Positions 1-13,465 of a stretch of 64,000 bases of DNA are shown piece by piece (position 1 is the first letter of the stretch; each line of letters begins with the position of its first letter). The position numbers and the translations under genes were made by a program. The DNA is from Ciona savignyi. Its lineage: Eukaryota > Chordata > Ascidiacea > Phlebobranchia > Cionidae. The notes beneath the pieces are model-generated. The model saw only the letters and a program-made list of their open reading frames with translations. It was not told where the DNA came from and did no database searches. Where the stretch lies: positions 207,608-271,607 of the forward strand of contig CH003416.1 in the NCBI GenBank assembly GCA_000149265.1. The letters are read 5' to 3'.

Positions 1-3000
1 CATCGCAAATTCTGAGGAAAATAGCCTAGAGAAATTCCCAAAAGAACCAAGAATATAAGCGCGACGGCCAATGGAAAATCTCCTAAAATATAAAATATAT
101 AAGTAAATATAATACTATATTGCCACGTCTATAAAACAGCTAAACACCTAAATTAAACACAAATAAAATTTGAATTTCAAAGCGCACAAAAAAGATACGT
201 ATACCCTAATACCCACTATAAATCATTTTTTGTAAAATTACACAAGACTTAAACCAATAATCAGTCTGCATTAACGCACCATATTATCAAAAATAAAATA
301 AACTAATATGTTGACTTTTAAACTAATATGTTGAAACAATCGGGTTCCCCGGCTACCTCATCACCCTTTGTATAACTTTTACAAACTGTTTAATGTATGT
401 TTCTGCAAGCAGAAACTAATGGGTTCCCGAGTTACTAAATCAAGTTTAATATCCCTGTTTTCTGTATAAAGCAGCGTTTCTCAAACTATGGGTCGCGACC
501 CACCGGTGGGTCGCGAAAGGAATCTTGGTGGGTCGTGAAAAGTTATCGACAGCTCTGATTAACTATACTGGCTATTTCCTATACAAAAATCAAGGGGAAA
601 TTATCATAATTGTGACATCACACAATCTTGAATCGTGGCGTGATCTTCACCTGACCTCAGGTCATTGAACCTTTCGTCTCTCACACATGTTACAACAACT
701 ATATATAAAGTTAAGTGGGTCGCCATAAATTGTGGTAATTAATAGTGGGTCCCAACTCTAAAAAGTTTGAGAACCACTGGTATAAAGTATTCAAGTTAAG
801 ACTTTAATATTTTATTGGATTGTCTGTGGTAAACGGATTTCACTTGGTGCTGTTAGTAGGGTCCTTTCGGCCCTACATAGGTTTCTTTTATTTACCCACA
901 ACTTTCTTTACAATAAATTTAATATACGGGAATTTTATTCTCACGGGAATTTAATTAACGCAATAAAAATAAAATTTACCACTTTAGATCCAAGCCATAT
1001 TAGCTAACACCACCACAAGATTTAGGTCAATCAGATATTTTTTACCTGTAATTCACTAAATTTAATAGAAATTTGAGGCAAATATCCCTTTTAAATATTG
1101 TAAACGGACTTTATTCAGGTTCGACAAAGAAGTTATGAGGATGGCAGGGATGGGAATTTTTTTTATCATTCGGATAAATTCGAGAAAACATATCTTTAAG
1201 CTGATCTTTTTTTATGTTTTTATCTCAACTTAATTATAAAGTGAGTCATTATTTTTGATTTACTATAGTTTTTGCTATTTACCTGTACTATTACAAAATT
1301 TAGTGCATCGTATCCTATATAAGATATTAATGTGTATCCCCGTGAAATGGATAATGCAAGGAGCGTTAACACATAGGTAATTGTCAGATTACCTCGCGCC
1401 GTCGGGTTACCAGAGCTATTTAAGTGTGCTCTGTATGATCGAGAAAATCCTTCAATTTGATAGAACCCATTATTTTACTGGGTTTAGGCAACGTCTGTTA
1501 AGTGCCTTGCCTGTTAAGTACCTTAACTTGCAATTATTATGGTAGCACGTTACATAATCTGGTTCATCAATTACGACATCAATACGATAATTTGGGGATT
1601 AAAATAGCAAAATAAAACAAGTGAGGTCTCATTATACCTTTCCCAAAACCGCCGTTTAAAAGAAACTCGTTTGCATCGGTTTCTGAATCGTCATTTGAAT
1701 CTTCAACCACTGTTGATTGTGCAGCCCTGCTTTTGTTTGTGACGTGACATACCGAATTATTACGACTTTGAAGTGGTTCGGGGATGCCAATGCCGGTTAA
1801 AAGTTGGACTTTTCGTTCTTTAGCTCGTTTGTTCACCTATACAAGATTTAACCAATTAACCATATGCTTGTATCGATTACGGTGTCGATATATTTCGATA
1901 CATGAGTGCAATATAACTCACCATCAACATATGTTTTAAGATATATGTTTATGCACACGCGGCTCCTTGTCACAATTGGTATATTTTATTAACATTTTAT
2001 TCTTTGGTTCATGTACAATGGACGGACACTGAGCGCACAGCATGTGACTGGTCGGAACCCATTGTATCATAAATGAAAAGATGTCAAACGAGTTTTGCTT
2101 CCACATGCGCTATACAAGTATATTCTTGTCAGTGTCATACACCTTATTAGTTCCGTCTCTACGTTATATGCGATAACAACTGTACATTTAAAATTGTATT
2201 TAAGTAATGTATTATGTTTATGCAAAGTGCTAAGCTAAGTATAGAGTGATTACAGATTTAAAGTAGTTTCGGTTTGTCGTGAATTTCCTAATGGTATTAT
2301 TACTATTTACCCCAAATGTTTCTGCCCATAAAATTTAGACTTAATATTCTAAAGTCATTTAAATACAAACCTGTATACCTCAGCATTCAGCTTAGGTCCA
2401 GGACCGTGCAGGCCTGAATGACTGTCATGCGCGTACATTGGTTCAATTAGGCTATATGACAAGTGTTATGCTAAGTCTCCATAAAAAACGAAAATACAAC
2501 GCTCCTGCAGGCACTTCTCTTACTAATTCACGTCTAAACTGGCACATGATTGTATACAATGCATATAGGCACGAAATCTCAACAACGTCAATGACGTAAT
2601 ACGGGAAATCCCCTAACATAAAATAAAATGCATATCTGCTCATACTTTTTAACAAAAAAATATTGAAAGAAACTGATTTGATATTTGAAATCAGCGTATT
2701 TTTTTCAATTTATTAAGATATTCCTAGAATCGACTTCAGTTCCCCTTAAATTTAAACTTTTAACTTTTTATGTTAAAATAGCGTTGAAGCATACTAGTCA
2801 CATATTTTAAAGTTCGTTGGAAATCTGGTTCCGATTTATGATCATATGAAGTCTATAACAACCATACACTCAATAATAGTATACTTTTCTCATTTTCTTG
2901 TATATACCTCTACAAATTCATTAAAGTTTGGAGTAAATTGTCCTTTCTAATCTCGAGATATCGTCAATGAAATCAAGTTGTAAAAATGTAAAATTTGGAT

Positions 3001-6000
3001 ATGAATAATATCTTCAGAGCCTTATACACAAAAATTTAATTATTGACATCTAGACCATGTATGTTAACATATCCAACATTTTCAATTCAATTTGATAAAT
3101 CCTTTTGCGCGATATTGGATAGACAAACCACCACTTTTAATCGTCTGATAAAAAAAAGAATAAAAATAAACATACAAAGCATTGTGTGCCCACATACATA
3201 GCAATGTGTGTCCTTTTGTTCTATAGGACCCATAACTAACATACCCAAATTAATTAAAATTGCTTAGTTTACTTCGGATAATCGCCAAAATATACCACAG
3301 CAATGAATTATAATACACTAACACGTTATACCACGTGTATGAAACAGTTAGAAATGCGGGTACCTCATATCCACGTTTATCCTTTTCAATAGAAAATATA
3401 GCATTGTATTGTGTTAAATAAAAACATTCTTTAGTTTTAGTAGATTCCATTAATCCACTGGTTCGGGCGGAAAACAATGACACTTTCTAATTTTAACGTT
3501 AAATTTATTTCATTTGATAATTTTTGATCTGCGATCAAGACCTGAGAGATCTAACAAACAGTTTATCTGCGCTGAAAATGACAAAAACTGACATCTATTT
3601 CGGGTCTGTATAGAAACTTGTATTATTTACTTACGATTAACATGGCGGTGATTAGCATTTGGATTGTAATTGCATAAACCATCATCATACCGCATCCCAG
3701 CAGCCATTTTTGTACCCCAGACAACCTGTATACCGGAACCAAACATCCGTTTGTATTTACGTTTCCATCGCGCTCAGATTGTTCAACCGACTGAGAGGTC
3801 ACGCTGAGGCCAATGACAAAACAAAAAGTCCACCCCGAGCCAATTAAAATAGCGGCAACTTTTGGTGGTAGAAGTTCTCCAGTGTGATATCTAAAAAAAA
3901 TAGAAGTATTGTTTATAACTTGCTTATTATGGGTCCCATTTGGAAAAATGGGACACATATTGTTTTAGTCCGATTTTTTTTTTCTTTTTTTTTTCTCTTT
4001 TTTTCGTCAAACGCTTGACAGGCATGGATTGTGGCTCCGACATCTAACAGAAGGGATAAAGGAATCGTAATGAAACTTTGTCGTTTGTTAGATCACATGG
4101 TCTAGATGAGCAGAAACCAAAATTTTGGGTAATACAATTAGGGGAATTCCCCTGGAATGTGAAAAACCAAAATGGTATGTTTTTCAAAAAATTTAGCTTT
4201 TTTGGGTATAGCGCATAAACAGCTGCTCCAATTTTGATCAGATTTGGTAAAATAGTAGCGTGTTAGCCACTGCGTTACCAATTAGAAGAAACAAAATATT
4301 AACCTAGGGAAATACCCTAAATATGAAGATATGATTCTAAATCAAGATTGTGACAGGCATGTTTTGTGGCTCCGACATCTACCAGAAGGGATAAAGGAAT
4401 CGTAATGAAACTTTGTCATTTGTTAGATCACATGGTCTAGATGAGCAGAAACCAAAATTTTGGATAATATAATTAGGGGAATTCCCCTGGGAGGTGAAAA
4501 ACCAAAACGGTATTTTTTTCTAAAAAATTCGCTTTTTTGGGCATAGCGCTTAAACGGCTGCTCCAATTTTAATCAGATTTGGTGGAATGTAAGTAATTAG
4601 TCACTTATTTAACACCTAAAGAAAATAAAAAAAATATTTAGAAAAATACCCCCAAAAATAGGTTTTTGTTCTGAAATCAGGATTGTGACAAGCATGCCAT
4701 TTCACCTCGACATTTACCAAAAGGAGTAATGGAATCGCAAATAAAATTTTACATTTGTTAGATAACATGGTCTAGATGTGCAGAAATCAAAATTGTGGGT
4801 GATAAATTAAGGGGAATTCCCCTGGGAGGTTAAAAACCAAAACGGTATTTTTTCTTAAAAAATAGCTATTTACGGGATAGCGCTTGAACAGACTCTCCAA
4901 TTTTAATCAGATTTGGTGGAATGTAAGTGCATTAGTCACTGATTTTACACTTAAAACAAATAAAAAAGATTACCTAATGAAATACCCTAAAAAATAAGAT
5001 TTTTTCCTTAAATCATGATAGCAACATATGCATGGCATAGCGCCCCGACATCTACCAAAAAGAGTAATGGAATCGCAATAAAAATTTGACATTTGTAAGA
5101 GAACATGGTCTAAATATGCAGAAACTATACTTGGGTAATGAATCCAGGGGAATTACCTGAGACGTTAAAAACCAAAACGNNNNNNNNNNNNNNNNNNNNN
5201 NNNNNNNNNNNNNNNNNNNNNNNNNNNNNNNNNNNNNNNNNNNNNNNNNNNNNNNNNNNNNNNNNNNNNNNNNNNNNNNTGAAAAACTAAATCGGGCTGT
5301 TTTGAAATTTAGCTTCATTTCACTACAGCGCTTTTTAAGTACACATGAAAAAGAAGTTTGGTTTGATAATTTTGGTACCCATGCGTTTATGCTTGGGTGG
5401 CATTACGGTTAAAACTTTCTGAAATGTTGGATAACATGGCCCTGGCGTGCGCATATCTGACAATAACATATTGTGTAATGAACATGGATAACTATACTGG
5501 ATTGTTACCCCAGGGACCCATGCGTTCATGCAAACTACATACTCAATGTGCAAATTGTGGTAAGGGGCCCTGCTCGCATGAATATAAAGGATACAAAACG
5601 TGTATGATTCACACGTTCCTTTTTAGTAGAATCCATTAAACCGCTGGGTTCAGGCAATGTCCGTTAAGTGCCTTGCCCAAATAAACAACCGACTAGCTAG
5701 TAACCAGTTTTGAACCTGCAACCTTTCGGTTGAAATGTGTCGCACTAAACCACCAGACTAACCGGTCGGACAAAAGTAATGTTTTACGGTCTCGTCACTT
5801 ATTTTTCCCTGTTCTACCGTGTGTATTGATTTAACTATTATAGTTTTGTCATTATGGGTCCCATTTGAAAAAAATGGACCACATATTGTTTTTGTCCGTT
5901 TTTTTGTTGTTTTTTGTTCTTTTTTTTTCGTCAAACGCTTGACAGACATGGCTTGTGGCTCCGACATCTACCAGAAAGGATAACGGAATCGCAATGAAAC

Positions 6001-8431
6001 TTTGTCATTTGTTAGACCACATGGTCTATATGAGCAGAAACCAAAGTTTCGAGTAATATACCTAGGGGAATTCCCCTGGGGGGTAAAAAACCAAAACGGT
6101 TTTTTTTTTCTTAAAAAATAGCTATTTACGGGATAGCGCTTAAACAGATTCTCCAATTTTAATCAGATTTGGTGGAATGTAAGTGCATTAGTCACTGATT
6201 TAACACTTAAAACAAATAAAACAGATTACCTAATGAAATACCCTAAAAAATAAGATTTTTTCCTTAAATCATGATAGCAACATATGCATGGCATAGCGCC
6301 CCGACATCTACCAAAAAAGAGTAATGGAATCGCAATAAAAATTTGACATTTGTAAGAGAACATGGTCTAAATATGCAGAAACTATACTTGGGTAATGAAT
6401 CCAGGGGAATTCCCTGAGACGTTAAAAACCAAAACGTTTTTCTAATAAATTATCTTTTTGGGGCATAGCGCTTGAACGGCCGCTCTAATTTTGATCAGAT
6501 TTGGTGAAATGTTAGACCATTAAACACTCAGAGTCAATTTATTAAAAGAAAGAAAACATTTATTTAGGGTAATTCCCTTAAAAACTAAAATACGCTCTTG
6601 AATTATGACTGTGACAGACATGCCATATCGCACTGACATATTCAACAAGGAGTCGACTAATCGAAATAAAACTTTAGGAATTGTTACATCACATGACCCA
6701 CATTGTAAAACAGAAAAGTATCTACTAAACTCAGGGGAATTCCCCAAAACCATGAAATCGGGGTATTTTGAAAATTTAGCTCTATTTTACCACCACGCTT
6801 GAAAAGAAGCTTTAATTTAAAACAATTGTGGTTAAATGTTTGTATATTTAAGACGTTTATTCTTTTCTCAACTACACATGGAAAAGAAGTTTGGTCTGAT
6901 AACTATGGGACCCATGCGTTTATGCTTGCAGAAACAAAGTACATACTCAGTGTATAAAATACAAATTGTGGTTAGGGACACTGTAGCATGAATATATGGC
7001 ATACGACATGTGTTTTACAAATAGTGGTGGTTAAACACGTGGTTGACAATCTCCAGTTTAAAATCTATTTATAAGATATAGTTTGGGAGTCGTATTCACA
7101 TCGTCCGGAATTTAAGACGCTCTTTAACTTGGCGTGTGTTGACCGCACGTCGTGTTTTCTGTTTCTTTTTTTGCCATTCTTCAGGACCACCCACCCGAAC
7201 ATATTTACTGTAATCTCCTTTCCACAATCGCTATTTTATCATAAAACAATTTTGCGATTTCGCTTTTTACTTGATCTACATTTATGAAAGAAGAGCAATT
7301 CGTATCCAGATAAAAAATATCTCCCACCTGAAAGGCCTTGCTATAACTTGGTGACGATCAAAACTGAGCACCATGATGTGCACAAAAGACGCAGCGAAGC
7401 AGGTGATGTATATCACACTACAAACGAATATTATCTGCAAAAAATGGAATTGAATAAATGACACGTTGAATCTATAGTTTATTAAGGTATAGATTAAACC
7501 GATTTACAATATCCTATCCATGACAACAAATTTATTTGCTTTTAAGAAATAAAACATTACCACAGTAAGTCTATATTTCATTTATGGTAAACCACTTGCA
7601 GTTTATGCGTTTCCACATTTTTTATTTCCGCGGTGGCAAAACAACTGTGGTTATAACACGTGCAATATTTTGTAAATGACACAAGGGATAAGCAGATGAT
7701 TGGTTTCGAATACGTAAATAAGGTCGTCGCTATGCAGAAATCAGTAGGCCCAACAGGCAAATTTATTTTGACAGTTTCAAATTTACCGGGTTCATGGTTT
7801 TTGATGATAAAGTGTCATCTCTTCCCAGAATATTCCACATCGCAAAACCTCCCATGATGGAGCTCAAAACCACGTCTTTGGTCGCCATAGAAGCTCTTTT
7901 AATTTTACAGAAATTATGAATTTCGAAAATTAAATGAGGTGCGAAATATAGTATTTCCAGCACCACTTTCTAATCAGAATATGTAATCAAATTTGATTTA
8001 GGGGTTTTAAGTATAGGAAAAGGTCTTGTTAACATGTTTTTTGTACATCTTAATTTTCATTATATCGTTCTTGTTTGCCAATTGAATCTTTGCTATAAAT
8101 CAAATATACCTTGTAAATTTTCGTTAGGCTTAATAGCATCGCAATAAAATTATGTTTATGCACTTTATATATGTACTATATGCAGTATGCATTTTTTATA
8201 CGAATACAACACTCACCTTAGAAACCATGCTGTTTTATGAAGTTTAGGAGTGATTGCAACCACAATAATGCATCCTAAACTACACGATATGTTAGCTAGA
8301 TTTATCAACGCAAGAAAAATAATTGCAACTATTTCGCTAGTAGTTTTGCTCGTTGTTGAACTTGCCAATATACTTTGCCAACATGTTAACTGAACAGACG
8401 GGACAGATCCTACATCCGTAGTCAAGTTCAT
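1..8431 (-). CDS. Divergent rhodopsin-class G-protein-coupled receptor, partial (TM1-TM6)
   Basis: Six exons can be joined in phase: 8217-8431, 7787-7895, 7328-7434, 3635-3890, 1638-1836 and 82 to the window edge. The product has an N-terminal sequon (NLT) and TM1 in exon 1. Exon 2 carries TM2, with the conserved Asp in TKDVV followed by a Trp-Asn-Ile. Exon 3 carries TM3, ending in the DRY-box variant FDRHQVIARPF. Exon 4 carries TM4 (Trp in GSGWTF), a second extracellular loop with one Cys, and TM5. Exon 5 is a basic then acidic third intracellular loop. Exon 6 starts a hydrophobic TM6. TM7 and the tail lie beyond position 1. The DRH motif and the W-N-I after TM2 recall vasopressin/oxytocin and GnRH receptors, but the subfamily is a guess. 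Oddity: the usual TM3 Cys position (3.25) reads Ile; the nearest Cys is three residues inward. The start is the first in-frame ATG, and exon 1 ends at a GTGAGT donor. Confidence 0.72.
335..470. repeat. Dispersed repeat around the palindrome GTTTCTGCAAGCAGAAAC, copy 1
   Basis: The segment GCTACCTCATCACCCTT, then the palindrome and GGGTTCCCGAGTT, matches 39945-40140 closely. Related pieces lie at 34600-34933 and 37310-37640. The class is not known. Confidence 0.6.
464..787. mobile_element. hAT-type MITE with perfect 8-bp target duplication
   Basis: The element spans 472-779 and is bounded by CAGCGTTTCTCAAAC and GTTTGAGAACCACTG, an imperfect terminal inverted repeat. The sequence GTATAAAG occurs on both sides (464-471 and 780-787). 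Terminal CAG...CTG and an 8-bp duplication are the hallmarks of hAT transposons. No transposase frame is present. Confidence 0.9.
1335..1523 (-). repeat. tRNA-derived SINE, body fragment
   Basis: It matches the body from the ATCCCCGTGAA segment to AAGTGCCTTGCC but lacks the tRNA-like head. It lies in the last receptor intron of the window. Confidence 0.65.
5180..5279. other. Assembly gap of 100 N
   Basis: Exactly 100 undetermined bases lie within the tandem-repeat block, the usual placeholder for a gap of unknown size. By comparison with the second composite copy, the gap probably hides at least the end of one unit and part of the next. Confidence 0.98.
5596..5769 (-). repeat. tRNA-derived SINE, head half
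   Basis: tRNA-like head plus the AACCCAGCGG-type body start. It sits between the two composite repeat copies of the receptor intron. Confidence 0.75.
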
Positions 8432-10934
8432 GGTCTGTAGTTGGCGGCTACATGCAACTGCAAAATAAAGTGTGGTAGTGTCCTTGTTCAGGTAACCTTT
8501 CCATAGATTTACGTTTATTCTGCCATATGTTTAAGAATTCCCTGCAACAAAATCGTTAACGTATAAGTCGAAACGAAAGCAGCTCTCTCCTTATTTATTT
8601 AAATAGTGATTTATAGTCGTGAAATTTAATGGTTATTTACTTAGATCGGTATGAAACCACGACATTATTCATGTAAACATACTTTACTACGAGTACAACA
8701 TCGTGTTTATCGCTTGCACGACTGAATTATACTACGTTTAAATTTTAAATACATTTTGAAGTAAACAAATACCTCCATATACTAAGAGCACAAAAACTGT
8801 CTATAATTCAGATAAAAGTAGACAACCACTACATTGTATAGGCTCATTATTCCTTTGGTCGAAAAACACTTATCGATTGTAAGGACCAAGAATTGTTTAA
8901 GTGGCTCGAACTAAATAGTCTGAACGATTAACGCATACCGCTGCTCTATGTTGTTTCAATACTTTAGTGTTTGGATTGACATTGCCTCGAAAACAATGAA
9001 CCTTTTTCTCCCGGCAATCTAGTTCAACGGTTATACTTTAACAATGCTGGGGGTATAAAGAACATATCTCAAAATACTTTTTACATTTGTTCCCTGTGCT
9101 TCAATTTTCGCTGTTTACTCGGGTTGAACTAATAACAAGTTACACACATAAATAAATAATGCAGCAAAAAGTTTCTGGAAAAAACAAAGCTAAAACAAGA
9201 CACATTCGTACTAATATTTTAAAAAGTACAAATGTATACAAACCCAGTACAACGTACAATAGGCTTATAAATATTTTTTTTAATCATCTGCCATTTTTAT
9301 TTTTCAGAACATAAATATTTCATTGATAACATAAGGGCTCGAGGGTATAATAATATTGCTTACGCTGAACCGTAAACCGTATGTTTCTGCGACTCGTCAT
9401 ACATATGTGCATTAGAATATTAAATCTAGATTCGGCATATTATGTACAAAGCCCTGAACGACATCGTCATCCATCTGTCAAATGCAAGCGTAATTATGTA
9501 TGAAAAGGGTTAAAGATTGAACCAAAAATAAAATTCGAACGCTCACACATTAAATATTAACGTTTGTTAGACAATTTCGTTCTGACTTAAATTCACTAAA
9601 AATAAAGTTCACTTAGCTCTAAAACAGCTTTAGCTGTCTCTGGAAAAATCTCAAAGTTTTCGGTTACAGCTGATTCTATTATCTTTCCACAGCGAGTAAT
9701 GATTGGTTCGTGTTTCTTTTATATTAGCGATAAAAACAAATCTTGTATCGAATTACGTAACGCCGCAGGCTAGCATTACATGGAACAGCAATGCTTCATA
9801 TTGCTTTTGTATAGTGCTGAATAATTTAAGCACACCTATTTGCACAGCATGTATGCAGCAGTTTATAATATCTGCTTATATAGTGACAATGTGCTTTAAT
9901 AATGGATAACGGGGCAGGGGTTAAATATGGTTACTTGCATTTAACCGACAAAGATAGTAACTGTAACCTATCCTACGCAATAATTTCTCTCTATTAGACT
10001 TTTGTAAAACAAGATATGCTGCTGATTATTTGTCAAGGTATTTAGAGTTAATACCGATATTTCGGTCTGTTTTATATGATTGCTTTTATTTGTCTATACA
10101 GTCTTAGTGTTTTAAAACCGCGAGAGCATAAAAATAACCATAACTTACAAAAAATCATAAAAAATTTAACAGTCATCGGTCTATCGAATGTGAATTGCTT
10201 CAATGCAGCTGCTTATAAAAATTATCGTAATTTAATCGTAAGCGGGGGTTCTGAATCTAAATATACGTCGTTGCGTTTATTTTGGTTATAGCGTTCGGTA
10301 TTGATTAAGTAAACGAAAATTAGGATTGGGTGATACCTGTTAAACAACTATTATGTACGTTTACTTCAAATCTAACATTTCTTATCCTGTACGCTTGTTG
10401 TACCTTGCCCTATCTATTCATTTATGCGTTGATATTTGCCTTGTAATCACAACCGCAACGTTTTGTGTTTTAAATAGTTACTGACAGGCTAATTTCCTCA
10501 ATATTAAAGTCTGTATTTTATTTGCATTGCTAGTAAACGTCTCTTTGGGTTATAGTACCTTCCATTTTGGGTAAACTTTTTTTCACTTAACATCAAGTGT
10601 TGCTTTGAAACCCTAAACCACCCGTTGTAAAGCAGTACAACCACGCGACAACAGTGTATACGCACTTCTTATCAATGTAAAACAAACATTCATAATGTAG
10701 TATACTGTGTTCTTATAACTCACAGCGCTGGCATCAACAGCACGGTCGAATAACGATTTAAATTCCCCGTGAGATCGAGCAGCGCGCTTTCATTCGATTC
10801 TAACTTCAGGGATTTATTAAAAGTGTCGCAAGGGACTGTGATTCATCACTGAATAGTTAATGTCGCGGTTTTTAGCATAGCTCGAAAGAACTGGTGCCAG
10901 TCGATGTGTTATTTACAATGTAGCTCTAACGCTT

Positions 10935-10938
<4 letters not shown>

Positions 10939-10970
<32 letters not shown>
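10939..10970. repeat. (AT)16 microsatellite
   Basis: Sixteen uninterrupted AT units in otherwise unremarkable intergenic DNA. Confidence 0.95.
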
Positions 10971-10972
<2 letters not shown>

Positions 10973-11635
10973 ATTGATCAGTTATTAAATACATGGTCTT
11001 TTAAAACCCACAGCAAACTACACGCGAACGTACGTATGCAGTTAATACGCCAATGTTTTGAGAGTCGGAATATTTTTAATGAAAAATTGTGCATGTGTGT
11101 AGCAGAAGTATGACGAATTCAATTTTAATTTACGTCATTTTACCCGGATGTAGAAAATGTACATATTGTGTATAGAGGTTGTGTGTTTAGAAAACGTGTA
11201 CCGCGGGAATTGTGCAAGACGGAAGTATAAAGAAAACGATTGAACCGAACCGTTGCTCGGCAACCGTGCAGCCGATCAAAACTCCGTAAAAGGTGTGATT
11301 GGATAGCTAATTGTTATACGGTTCTGAGTATGCAGACGGATAATCGGAGCTATTATAGTGTGTTAAATAAGACGAAGACATACAGTTCTTTAGTAACTCA
11401 GTTAAACACTTCATGGGTTCTGACTACTTCTTCTAAGTGCCTATCTTATACAGGGATACACCTAAATAGATAGTGAATAGGCTTACCCTTGGCTAACGGC
11501 CTGACGTGCATTCACTCAGCCATTCGACACTTCTTTCTATATACGTTTTGCTACTCTACTAACTTACTATTACGTTGGAAATGACGCAATTTAAATGAGA
11601 CACTTTTATTTTTAATGCTATAAGGCAGTGGTTCT

Positions 11636-11986
11636 CAACCTTTTTGTTGCATGCCTCCCTTTGCCCATTTTGAATCTTTTCATTCCTCCCCTACCGTATA
11701 AAGTACCCACAATTCGAGTCACTACTAGACGAAATAATGAAATACACATATTCAGAGATGCATATATTTGAACTGCATAATATAACTCCTAAATCACTTT
11801 AGTGTTGCGCATAAAGGCCTATAGGTCTGAAAGTAGGCTACGTAATAATAACAAATGTCATCAATAAAAAAAATCTAAAAATCACCCTAGTGTCTTATAA
11901 CACTAAGTATAAAATGCACACATTCCTCCGCTGAAATCCTGAAATTCCTCCCTAGGGAGGAATTCCTCCCCGGTTTAGAACAACTG
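11636..11986. mobile_element. hAT-type MITE, older copy
   Basis: It starts CAGTGGTTCTCAACC and ends GGTTTAGAACAACTG. The flanking 8-mers CTATAAGG and CAATAAAC agree at five positions, so the target duplication has decayed. A short inner palindrome (CCTCCCTAGGGAGG) lies near the right end. It is non-coding. Confidence 0.7.
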
Positions 11987-12521
11987 CAATAAACGTTGTA
12001 TAGTCTTTTAACGGTTGTATTTGTTCATTTAATCAATATTTAGACAAAATAGACAACTTCCGCAAGGTTTACTTGCTTGTAATTAAGTTTGTAACAACAT
12101 ATCATGGATCATTAAAGTTTTCCATTATATTTAAATTCCTGATTTGTGATTTTACGTAGACACAAATAATTAATTAAGGTCATTAAAAAAGATATGTATT
12201 CCCTAAATTATTTCAGTGGAGAAGCAGATGATACCCGTGAAACTGACTACGCATAAGTAAGTTATTGGTATACTGCAACCTGTTATCTATATAAGTTCAT
12301 AAGAAATAATTTCTATATAGGCCAGCTCAGCTTACAAACTGTACGAACAGCATAAGACAAAATGTAGAGAAATTTTACTACTATTGTTTTGTTAGTAATT
12401 TTAGGATGGTTAACAGTTTAGTAATCTGATACTTATGAGAATACCGGTTTCCAATTTAATAAGTTACCATTGGGTTCCTTTGATCTCGAAGATTGTATCC
12501 TTTTTTATTTATTTTACTTAC

Positions 12522-12613
12522 TGCGTCATGCTCGTCGTGAGAGGCTTGTCATGCCGTCCGGTCATTCGTAGAACAGGGAATCCAATTAGAATAACAATTA
12601 TTAACCCCGACAT
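12522..12613 (-). CDS. Possible signal-peptide exon of an unknown gene
   Basis: ATG is followed by a hydrophobic stretch (SGLIIVILIGFPVL) and a perfect GTAAGT donor after 30 codons plus two bases. This could be a first exon encoding a secretion signal. No downstream exon was recognised, and such patterns can occur by chance. Confidence 0.15.
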
Positions 12614-13465
12614 GTAGATAGTGTGCAATGACTTTTAAGTTTACAATAACTTCAGGAGAAATTCGTGTTCAGGAAAAAAAAAAAAGTCCATTTTTAGCCT
12701 TTTAGACCTTATCGACGATATTTTCGGCCTTGAAAACAATATTTACCTCAAATGTTTTAAATAAAATAACCCAAATTTAGGTATACTACCAAAATAGAAT
12801 ATATAAAAGTAATCATAAATATACTATAATAACGCGTATAAAAGAGCTGAATACTCAAAACTAACGTAAGTTCACAAGCCATATTTCATCGGTTTTGGAT
12901 ATATGATTTTTTTAGATTGGTGATATAAAAAGCTCTTCAATAAAGCTCATTGACATATGTCGTTAACTTTCCCCTTTGTCCCCGTAGTTTTCCATCATAA
13001 AAAGGCAATTTCCTCCATCCCTGTACTTCCACCACAAAAGGTATACAGTCCTAGCCTTAACTCATTCCCAGTAGTTTCCATTTATAATTAATTTATCTGT
13101 ATTAAACAAAGAATATTGACAAACTGGTAGTTTAGAGTAGGTTGCTTTTAGACACAAACTTGTAACCAATTCGTGTCTCTGTAGTGGTTTACCACGATTT
13201 TAAGCGTCCTGTGAACGGGCTTTGGACTAAAATCTCACGAGCCATGATATAGAAGTCTACAGACTTGGCTTAACAGAACGCATACAGAGAGAAGGAATTT
13301 TTCGTTGTGGTATTTGGCAATTATGGCACCTTTGGCTTATAATTTCGAGTATATATCTGCATTGTCTATTTTAGAAATCCATTTTCGTAATTTTAAAACG
13401 TGATCCGCGGAATATTCTCAAATGAAAAGTGGGCCACGATTATAAAAAGGTTAGGATATATTATA

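Larger units (their letters stand above)
3927..7030. repeat. Block of ~335-bp tandem units in two composite copies, inside the receptor intron
   Basis: Related units of about 335 bp start near 4012, 4350, 4687, 5022, 5936, 6275 and 6610. Each contains a CCGACATCTACCA-like segment, an ACATGGTCTA segment and an AGGGGAATTCCC palindrome. Two larger copies can be seen: 3927 to about 5600, and 5850 to 7030. Both begin with a perfect hairpin, GTCCCATTT and AAATGGGAC around a four-base loop (second copy slightly changed). Stretches 4945-5170 and 6188-6430 are almost identical. A 100-N gap (5180-5279) and a SINE fragment interrupt the block. Confidence 0.8.

Noticed and set aside
2452-2655. Minus-strand frame that looks like a last receptor helix (FRRELV end)
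   Set aside because: Exon 4 joins exon 5 in phase from TM5 to loop 3, and TM6 follows at the left edge, so there is no place for this piece in the order. It lacks NPxxY.
3250-3483. Minus-strand frame upstream of receptor loop 3
   Set aside because: It contains the same GLMESTK-type text as the SINE frames and is repeat-derived.
4012-6790. Regularly spaced repeats resembling an array
   Set aside because: Not a CRISPR array: units are about 335 bp, diverged, and lie in an animal intron.
10500-11500. Several short plus-strand frames
   Set aside because: Length is near chance for this composition, and there are no domains or splice context.
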